Source: an uncultured Bacteroidales bacterium (GTDB lineage Bacteria; Bacteroidota; Bacteroidia; Bacteroidales; Paludibacteraceae). Taken from it: a stretch of 40,232 bases of DNA. Below the pieces are notes generated by a model that worked only from the letters and a program-made list of their open reading frames with translations, had not been told where the DNA came from and did not search any database. Positions 34,639 through 40,232 of the stretch are shown piece by piece. The stretch covers positions 1 to 40,232 of the forward strand of contig CAIUTB010000002.1 in the NCBI GenBank assembly GCA_903901975.1, in the 5' to 3' direction. Position 1 is the stretch's first letter. Each line of letters opens with the position of its first letter. A program made the position numbers and the translations under genes.

Positions 34639-36168
34639 TTAATTCTTCACTATCTTTCCGGCTTTCAGCAGACCTTCCTTACCTGAAATCCGATACAAAT
34701 ACAAACCTTTGTCGAATTGACTCAGGTTTATGGTGCTCTGAGAAGCGTTTACGGTTGTTTTCAGGATGATTGAGCCTTTCAGGTCTAGTAGTTCGAAAGT
34801 GCAGGATTCGGCGCTTAAATCACCATCTATACTTAATATTCCTAAGGAATTCAGGCTCACTTTCAGCGTGCTGTAGTTTTGCTTTGGCACTTCTGTAAAG
34901 TAGGCACAATCGAGTGTTCCCGGCACGTGATAAGTGCCGAAGCCGGGGTGAACATAGCAACGGAGACCGGTATATACAGCTGACTCATCGCAAAGTGGCA
35001 TCCAATAGATATTAGAGTTGAAATAATACATTTTATCACCTATTCCCTCAATAATCTTTGATTTTGAAAAAGGCATTAGAATACCATTTCCTTTTGGAAA
35101 AACCATACTGTAAGTTACATATTGAACTTTCAGCAATTGACCAAAAATAATTTCTGAACCAATACTATCCACAGAAGTAGTTACTTTTGTATTAGGATAA
35201 TCAATATCCCAGGAATCTCCTTTTTGAGCATTATACACATATAATGTGCTGAATTTCTCACTTGTAGTATTATAAAAATAGACAGTGTCGTTGCTTTGGT
35301 AAATCGAAACAGTGTCATCATATCCAAAACACATCGGTTTACTTCGTAAGTGTTGCATCACCTTACAGTTTTTTCCTTTCACGACAGTTTCTCCGGTTAT
35401 TTTTACTGAAAAATAATTATCATTGAAAATATTGGCAGGAGGAAATATATATTCTTTTTCACCATAATACCATTGTGTGCCTGCTTTAAGAAAGTCAATT
35501 TTGCTTTTTTCGGGCAAATAATCACATGCTTTTAATGACCAGGAATGTGAAAAGCCGGGTGAATTGTAACATCTTATGTTGCCAGTAGCCGGTCTATCCA
35601 TAGGTTGATTGCAAATATCTAAAGGTAACATGTAGCTTAGACAGCCTATACCTTCAACTATTACTCCGAAATAATGCTTTTGGGAATTTTGGTATGGACT
35701 GGTATAAATTGCTTTAAAAGGTTGATTCTCAAAAGTCATGGTTTTAATACTATCAACCACTATCTTACCCGCCGGACAAGCCGGATAGTTCGGATTTGAA
35801 AAATTGAAATAATTCGGAACCTCAGTTAAATCCCAAATATCACCTACCGTTGGATTAAAGTCATAAATGAGAACAAATTTGTTGTTGGTGAATATAAAAA
35901 CCTTATCGCCCTCCTGATAGGTTATCAATGAATCCAATTTGTAAGTTTTGTAAACACCCGGATATTCATAAGCCGACTCAGTAATAAGAAGAAATCTACA
36001 CGGTTTTGAAGCTACAACAGTATCTTTGACTGATTCAATTTTCACATAACCAGTTGCCATTTGTTCATAAAAGTCATAATACCAGGTTGCCCCAATTGGA
36101 GCCCATTCTTTTTGCGCTCCAACACTGATAGCTGCTATCAGCAAAAGAAAAAGGATTGATTTTTTCAT
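34639..36168 (-). CDS. T9SS type A sorting-domain protein 2, duplicated
   Basis: The 509-residue product has a signal peptide (MKKSILFLLLIAAISVGAQ) and a C-terminal sorting domain (TFELLDLKGSIILKTTVNAS, FDKGLYLYRISGKEGLLKAG). Between them lie two copies of one unit of about 200 residues. Each shows a GTxWYY start (GATWYYDFYEQ and GTQWYYGEKEY), a KVFIFTNNKF- or TVYFYNTTSEK-type strand, VGDIWD or KGDSWD, an EGIG motif, and an end with RCYNSPGF or RCYVHPGF. The function is unknown. Related units occur in the neighbouring gene 36190-37050. Confidence 0.8.
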   Translation of the reverse strand: MKKSILFLLLIAAISVGAQKEWAPIGATWYYDFYEQMATGYVKIESVKDTVVASKPCRFLLITESAYEYPGVYKTYKLDSLITYQEGDKVFIFTNNKFVLIYDFNPTVGDIWDLTEVPNYFNFSNPNYPACPAGKIVVDSIKTMTFENQPFKAIYTSPYQNSQKHYFGVIVEGIGCLSYMLPLDICNQPMDRPATGNIRCYNSPGFSHSWSLKACDYLPEKSKIDFLKAGTQWYYGEKEYIFPPANIFNDNYFSVKITGETVVKGKNCKVMQHLRSKPMCFGYDDTVSIYQSNDTVYFYNTTSEKFSTLYVYNAQKGDSWDIDYPNTKVTTSVDSIGSEIIFGQLLKVQYVTYSMVFPKGNGILMPFSKSKIIEGIGDKMYYFNSNIYWMPLCDESAVYTGLRCYVHPGFGTYHVPGTLDCAYFTEVPKQNYSTLKVSLNSLGILSIDGDLSAESCTFELLDLKGSIILKTTVNASQSTINLSQFDKGLYLYRISGKEGLLKAGKIVKN

Positions 36169-36189
36169 AATTTGAGAATATGTTTATAA

Positions 36190-37050
36190 TTATCGTTGAA
36201 TTGTGAATCTCAGTGTTCCTGAATGGATTTTATCTTTCAGTGTAAAGTAATAAACTCCTGAATTTAAATTGCTTACATCGATCTTAAATCTATTGGAAGT
36301 TACATAACCTGAATTCATATATTGACCTAAAGAGTTGAAAACAGTATATTCTGCTGTAGTAGTTTCATTCGGGAGTTCGACAGATAACTCAGAAATTGCT
36401 GGCTGGGGATAAAGTTTTATTTTGTAATTAGTTGATTCAATTGAGTTTAAACCAAGTCCCAACAAATAATAATCTTCTGAATAATTTGGATTATGATAAA
36501 TTGTTTTAGCATTCTCTTTTACAAATAATAATTTGTAATCAACATCGAAAGTAATATGTTTCTCATTTGGCATAAAGGGAGAAACCGAACTTCCAATCCC
36601 TTCAATCCAGAATTCGTTATTCCAATTTTTGAATTCAATTTTTTTCCTTCCTTCGCCATCAATAATTATTTGTTTCACAGTATCAACAATACAATATGAC
36701 CATAAGCTGTTGATTGTTAAAGTATCTTTTGTTTTCAATGAAAAATCATATAGTAAAACATTATTATTCAGATATACTTTTTGATTAATGCTATCTTCTC
36801 TTACTAGTAAATCTGAAGGATACCAATTCTGCATCAAATAATCAACACTATATTTTATTTTTTTGTATAAATGAGCGTTTATCAATGTATCTCCTGATAG
36901 TTTATAATAGGTGGTAGTTGTTAATTCACCAATATACCAGTAGCTTGTTAGAATGGCCCATGTTTTATTTTCACTTAATAGAGTATGATACTTCTGCGCT
37001 CCCGCACTGATAGCTGCTATCAGCAAAAGAAAAAAGATGGTTTTTTTCAT
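36190..37050 (-). CDS. T9SS sorting-domain protein 3, single unit
   Basis: The 286-residue product has nearly the same signal peptide as its neighbour (MKKTIFFLLLIAAISAGAQ). One copy of the related unit follows (VYLNNNVLLYDFSLKTKDT, WIEGIGSSVSPF). The shorter C-terminal domain (IKLYPQPAISELSVELPNET, LNSGVYYFTLKDKIHSG, ending LRFTIQR) is again of the sorting type. It is first in the three-gene run and lies just downstream of an inverted-repeat element, with no TAnnTTTG box found in its short leader. Confidence 0.78.
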   Translation of the reverse strand: MKKTIFFLLLIAAISAGAQKYHTLLSENKTWAILTSYWYIGELTTTTYYKLSGDTLINAHLYKKIKYSVDYLMQNWYPSDLLVREDSINQKVYLNNNVLLYDFSLKTKDTLTINSLWSYCIVDTVKQIIIDGEGRKKIEFKNWNNEFWIEGIGSSVSPFMPNEKHITFDVDYKLLFVKENAKTIYHNPNYSEDYYLLGLGLNSIESTNYKIKLYPQPAISELSVELPNETTTAEYTVFNSLGQYMNSGYVTSNRFKIDVSNLNSGVYYFTLKDKIHSGTLRFTIQR

Positions 37051-37065
37051 AATAGATTTTGTTTC

Positions 37066-37213
37066 GACCTCCCCCAGCCCCGGAAGTTTATTCCGCTTGC
37101 GGGAGGAGGTGTGCGATATGTCTGATTTAGAAATTTTTTGTTGACATAATTTTTTGTTTACTTTTCATGTATTACACTCTCTATTCCCCTCCTTGGAGGG
37201 GTTAGGGGAGGTC
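37066..37213. repeat. Inverted-repeat element 1 (GACCTCCCC ends)
   Basis: GACCTCCCC at 37066-37074 and its exact complement GGGGAGGTC at 37205-37213 bound a 148-base unit. The left end continues CAGCCCCGGAAG and folds with GGGAGGAGGT (37101-37110). The right end contains CCCCTCC-TT-GGAGGGG (37186-37201). The right arm is translated as the C-terminus of the DUF559 gene. It looks like a small non-autonomous element. Confidence 0.7.
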
Positions 37214-37503
37214 AGTTTGAATTTTATTTCGTCAATTATATTCATCACATTTTGCAAAACTTCCTCATTCGTAAATCTGATAACTCTAAATCCTAATGCA
37301 TTTAAATCATCTGTTCGGTTGGCATCTTCCTCTTGCTGTTTAAGATGTATCTTTCCATCAATTTCAATAATCAGTTTTTTAGGGAGACAAACAAAATCAG
37401 CAATATATTTCCCAATAACGTGTTGTCTTCTGAATTTATACCCGGTCTGATTATTCCTCAGGTATTTCCACAACATTATTTCAGCATGTGTGGGCTGATT
37501 CAT
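37165..37503 (-). CDS. DUF559 nuclease-like protein
   Basis: DUF559 proteins share the fold of very-short-patch-repair and restriction-type endonucleases. The 112-residue product from ATG 37503 shows AEIMLWKYLRNNQTGYKFRR (about residues 8-27), QHVIGKYIADFVCLPKKLII and the active-site-like EIDGKIH. The frame stays open upstream to 37578 and reads YKYIKDARKEL just before the ATG, which resembles the normal family N-terminus. The true start may therefore be non-ATG, or the gene may be 5'-truncated by the repeat at 37582. The C-terminal LTSPNPSKEGNRECNT is encoded by a repeat arm. Catalytic capacity is plausible but unproven. Confidence 0.7.
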   Translation of the reverse strand: MNQPTHAEIMLWKYLRNNQTGYKFRRQHVIGKYIADFVCLPKKLIIEIDGKIHLKQQEEDANRTDDLNALGFRVIRFTNEEVLQNVMNIIDEIKFKLTSPNPSKEGNRECNT

Positions 37504-37581
37504 AAGTTCTTTTCGAGCATCTTTGATATATTTATAATCTATTGGATCAGCCGTGTTATATTCAGGAAGTTTTTTATTTTA

Positions 37582-37817
37582 GACCTCCCCCAGCCCATCC
37601 AAAGAGGGGTGTAATGTGTCTGATTTTGAATTTTCATTGGACATGTGAATCTAATCTATTGATTTTTACTTTACAAGAATATTTTTTCATTGAACCTCTT
37701 TCAGAGCCAAAATTTTTTATCATATTACAAAACAATCCCCCTCTATAAAATATTCTACCTATTTCCTTCTCCTTTGGAGAAAGTGTACGAAGTACGGAAG
37801 AGGTCTGAGGGGAGGTC
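37582..37817. repeat. Inverted-repeat element 2 (GACCTCCCC ends)
   Basis: GACCTCCCC at 37582-37590 and GGGGAGGTC at 37809-37817 bound a 236-base unit. The left end (CAGCCCATCCAAAGAGGGG, then a GTCTGATTTTGAA tail) matches the left end and tail of element 1 (GTCTGATTTAGAA). The right part has TTCTCC-TTT-GGAGAA. The interior has no ORF I can support. It is the second copy of the same design, on the 5' side of the nuclease gene. Confidence 0.65.
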
Positions 37818-37829
37818 AGTTTTATATTT

Positions 37830-38219
37830 TCACTGATTACTTTGATGTGAAACCCTATCTCTGCTAAATTTGATTAAAGACTTTTTGAGTTCCTCGTCGC
37901 TCATCCGAAATATTTTCATAAGAGCTGAATCTGCTTCTGTTGGGTGTCCTGTTATAATAACTGGACCTCTATTCGGCCTTGCTCTGCGTGCTACAATCGA
38001 ATCGTGATAATTCTGTACACTGCCAAATTGTTTTAAGATTGTTTTTTGAGATTGTTCCGACAGTGGTTTAGCAAAATGAAACTCTTTTTCCACATCGGTG
38101 AAAGTAAGCGGTTTATGAACTGCCAATTTGGGGCTACAAGAGATAAGAATCAATACACATGCTGCTATAAACAGACTTGATTTTGAATATTGGGGGCTGC
38201 TAAACTGAGTTGTTTTCAT
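37830..38219 (-). CDS. Small putative lipoprotein
   Basis: I choose ATG 38219, which gives 129 residues and a lipoprotein signal: hydrophobic SSLFIAACVLILISC with the lipobox Cys at residue 28. The mature part is charged and helical (TFTDVEKEFHFAKPLSEQSQ, EADSALMKIFRMSDEELKKS). I recognise no domain. A TAnnTTTG box lies 42 bases upstream. Confidence 0.6.
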   Translation of the reverse strand: MKTTQFSSPQYSKSSLFIAACVLILISCSPKLAVHKPLTFTDVEKEFHFAKPLSEQSQKTILKQFGSVQNYHDSIVARRARPNRGPVIITGHPTEADSALMKIFRMSDEELKKSLIKFSRDRVSHQSNQ

Positions 38220-38260
38220 ATTAGATAGTTTAATATTGATGGGTTTTAGTTGTGAACCCA

Positions 38261-38268
38261 CAAAATTA
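38261..38268 (-). promoter_or_regulatory. -7 box for the lipoprotein gene
   Basis: On the minus strand this reads TAATTTTG, matching TAnnTTTG, 42 bases before the ATG at 38219. Confidence 0.5.
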
Positions 38269-38327
38269 ACGAATATATTTTACATTTATTCTGTTTATAC
38301 AATTTATTTTTACTAAAAATCACAATT

Positions 38328-38335
38328 TATTTTTG
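38328..38335 (+). promoter_or_regulatory. Orphan -7 box
   Basis: TATTTTTG matches TAnnTTTG on the plus strand. The first ATG downstream (38357) opens only ten codons (MEARLYVHSH) before a stop, so the promoter no longer serves an intact gene. Confidence 0.35.
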
Positions 38336-38356
38336 CAGCACTCATTCAAACAGAAA

Positions 38357-38700
38357 ATGGAAGCGAGACTTTATGTCCACTCCCACTAAAATATTTAGTA
38401 ACCAGCCTATTCAGAGTTCATTAACCACGGATATGGCTAGGAAATAAATTGTTTTTGAATTGATAAAAAAGATGAGTGAAAACGATTGTCTGCCCGTTTA
38501 CAATGCTTCTGTAGTTCTGAAGCAAGCCAGAATTTTATCTCAGCTTATTGGCAGTAGAAGTGAGAAACATTAGGTGGGAATAGATTGTGATATAGGCTGT
38601 AGGTGACACTGTTGTACTCAAGAAAGTTTCTAATGTAACAGGAGAAAGTTAACGATGTAAAACCAGAGGAATGGTGTGGTCTGCCAATCAAATTTCAAGG
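38357..38700 (+). other. Probable decayed coding region
   Basis: The stretch has only short frames: a ten-codon frame at 38357 and a 33-codon frame at 38472-38573 (MSENDCLPVYNASVVLKQAR, then ILSQLIGSRSEKH). Base composition is less AT-rich than the flanks, as in coding DNA. I recognise no family. It may be a gene remnant behind the orphan promoter. Confidence 0.3.
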
Positions 38701-38715
38701 GAATAGGGAATAAAC

Positions 38716-38747
38716 AAAAAAGCCTTCCTGATAGAGGAAAGCTTTTT
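38716..38747 (-). terminator. Terminator after the histone H1-like gene
   Basis: AAAAAGCCTTCCT (38717-38729) pairs with AGGAAAGCTTTTT (38735-38747) with one mismatch around a five-base loop. Read on the minus strand it ends in a T-run, 24 bases after the stop codon. Confidence 0.85.
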
Positions 38748-38770
38748 GTTCAATAGAGAAAAGAGAAGTA

Positions 38771-38947
38771 TTACTTTTTAGCTGCACCAATAGATACTTT
38801 TCTGAACTCTTTCAATAATTTTTCCAGATCCAAAGAGATTTTGCGGGCACGAGTACCAGCAGCTTTGTTACCTTTTTCAACCTGCAAATCTGCATCTGTT
38901 GCAAAAGCCGCACATTCGGCTTTAATCTTTTTTACTAATTCTTGCAT
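38771..38947 (-). CDS. Histone H1-like protein
   Basis: A 58-residue basic protein starting at ATG 38947 (MQELVKKIKAECAAFATDAD). A TTG two codons upstream is less likely. It matches the small histone H1-like family of Bacteroidetes, with the conserved core GNKAAGTRARKISLDLEKLL and LLKEFRKVSIGAAKK. Lysine-rich ends suggest nucleic-acid binding. The cellular role is not established. It has its own promoter and terminator. Confidence 0.85.
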   Translation of the reverse strand: MQELVKKIKAECAAFATDADLQVEKGNKAAGTRARKISLDLEKLLKEFRKVSIGAAKK

Positions 38948-39008
38948 TTTCAATTTTTTTAGAGGTTATTTTTTTATTGACTGTATAGATACAATCAGAA
39001 TCTGTCCG

Positions 39009-39016
39009 CAAATATA
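39009..39016 (-). promoter_or_regulatory. Promoter of the histone H1-like gene
   Basis: On the minus strand TATATTTG matches the -7 consensus, and a TTTTTG tract lies about 18 bases further upstream where the -33 element is expected. The leader would be about 55 bases. Confidence 0.65.
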
Positions 39017-40232
39017 ATCATTTAAGTATAAACACAAAAAAAAAAGTAACTTTTCACAGCAAAAAGTGAATAAAAACGCAATTATATTGTTATAAAAGTT
39101 TAAAATATATCTAAATAACTGATTTTAGAGTGATTGGAATGGTCAATGGTGACCCCGGTGGGATTAAACCTCAGGCGTTAAGTTTTTTGCTATTTATTGC
39201 AAATGACCGGTTTTGATGAACAATATGAGAGATTACATCAGTGTGGTTAGTAAACATAATTCGGATTCATTCGAACTAATAATTTTTTTGAACTTCCGAC
39301 CAGTCCTCATAAAAAATTCCAGTAGTCGAATCAACAAGCTATAACATTTTAATTAAAAAATATCTTCGTCCGGATATGGATTGTAAATCAGTTCAGATAT
39401 TCATCTTTTCTATTTGGTTGAGAAGTCGCTTTAGCACACTGCCTTTTTGAATTACTCAATCATACAATTCTTCCTTAGATGATTAAAAAGCTTGCTGTCT
39501 GTATTCTCATTTCAATAGTTCATTATATATTAAGGATTATATAAGTTCTTTCGTTTTGATAATTGTAGGGGGATGGAACATACCGACTTGTCGGTATGTT
39601 CCATCCGCGTTCCATTTCTTTGTTTTAAAATATTTAATTCAATATATCAGATACTTACAACTTGTATAATGCCTATTGAACAATTGACATTTAGTGATGG
39701 AATAAATGCTGATTAAAAGAATCTTACTCCCGACAGCTTGGAAATGGAGATTAATGTGTTAATAATATTCAAGTTTTTGACAATAATTTTTAATTTAAGC
39801 CAGGTGTTCTTTGAATTACAGTTCTATTTTATTCACGTATAAAGTGGTAAAGAATAATATAAAAGTCAATTTCAATAGTTATTTCGAACTGATTCTTACT
39901 TTTTCTTGTGATTTGTTTTTGGCCAATCTGTTTTCTGAGAAAACAACGGCATTTACAAAATATTAAAAAAATGTTTAAATGAGAAATAAATAAGCTAATA
40001 AATTCACAATACGAGATAACACTAAATATAAATTAATAATTAAGTGACTTTATGAGTCGATAAATAACAAAAATTATGATAAAAATATGCATATGTTTTG
40101 TACATTTATACATAATACAACTAAAGTAATCAAAAAACAGAAGATAATTATATATATAAATTAAGATAGACAATAAAATGTTGTTTGTAACTGGAAAAAA
40201 TACCACATGCTTTGGAATAAATACCTATATAA
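39017..40232. other. AT-rich region without genes
   Basis: About 1.2 kb with no credible gene on either strand. Frames are short and broken. It contains one perfect palindrome (39571-39606) and otherwise A/T-rich sequence, growing more extreme toward the window end. It could be a long regulatory gap before a gene beyond the window, or decayed DNA. Confidence 0.6.
39571..39606. repeat. Perfect 17-bp palindrome
   Basis: GGATGGAACATACCGAC (39571-39587) and GTCGGTATGTTCCATCC (39590-39606) pair perfectly around TT. GTAG stands four bases before the 5' arm. It is much more G/C-rich than its surroundings. There is no T-run, so it is not a standard terminator. Confidence 0.8.

Noticed and set aside
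39150-39180. Minus-strand segment resembling a tRNA 3' end (GGTTTAATCCCACC ... GGGGTCACCA)
   Set aside because: The T-stem does not pair properly and no acceptor, D or anticodon arm is found; at most a worn attachment-site remnant.
39669-39716. Short frame MPIEQLTFSDGINAD
   Set aside because: Only 15 codons with no promoter and no supporting context; too short to call.

Overview
The window comes from the phylum Bacteroidota, most likely the order Bacteroidales. The evidence is the recurring TAnnTTTG promoter box, the near absence of Shine-Dalgarno sequences, type IX secretion (T9SS) C-terminal sorting domains, gldD and gldE, a geranylgeranylglyceryl-phosphate synthase, and a small histone H1-like protein. 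The genus cannot be fixed from the sequence alone.

Layout. Positions 1-13055 are the conserved translation/transcription block on the + strand: tRNA-Gly, tRNA-Thr, tuf, tRNA-Trp, secE, nusG, rplK, rplA, rplJ, rplL, rpoB and rpoC, closed by a strong terminator. Positions 13090-16570 are accessory and partly decayed: a LacI-type sugar-binding domain with no DNA-binding domain, an ORF6N gene beside a broken copy of itself, the 3' end of a large T9SS protein, and a small 55-residue peptide gene. Positions 16638-19378 hold a rhamnose unit (rhaA, rhaT) with a structured upstream region. Positions 19459-27594 are housekeeping and envelope genes: an outer-membrane barrel protein and a lytic transglycosylase on the minus strand, coaD, a C-terminal processing protease and a DUF2148 protein on the plus strand, then the minus-strand operon gldE-gldD-phosphopantetheinyl transferase-GGGP synthase. 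Positions 27711-31284 hold a DUF2007-universal stress fusion and a family 8 polysaccharide lyase. Positions 31279-37050 form a minus-strand run of three related T9SS cargo proteins, a secreted endonuclease/exonuclease/phosphatase-family protein and a LutA-like Fe-S protein. Positions 37066-38947 hold inverted-repeat elements around a DUF559 nuclease ORF, a small lipoprotein and the histone H1-like gene. The last 1.2 kb is AT-rich and shows no gene.

Themes. Two T9SS-related sets occur: the gliding/secretion genes gldE and gldD, and several T9SS cargo proteins. Carbohydrate use is represented by rhamnose isomerase and transporter (kinase and aldolase are not here) and by the lone PL8 lyase.

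The least explained feature is a family of G/C-rich palindromic repeats scattered between genes of an AT-rich genome. Copies lie between rpoB and rpoC, between rhaA and rhaT, as a perfect 31-bp inverted pair around the start of the lutA-like gene (where one copy is translated), and as two inverted-repeat-bounded units next to the DUF559 nuclease, whose C-terminus is also encoded by a repeat. A nuclease-plus-repeat relationship is the best candidate for an undescribed system, but it is an inference from one locus.
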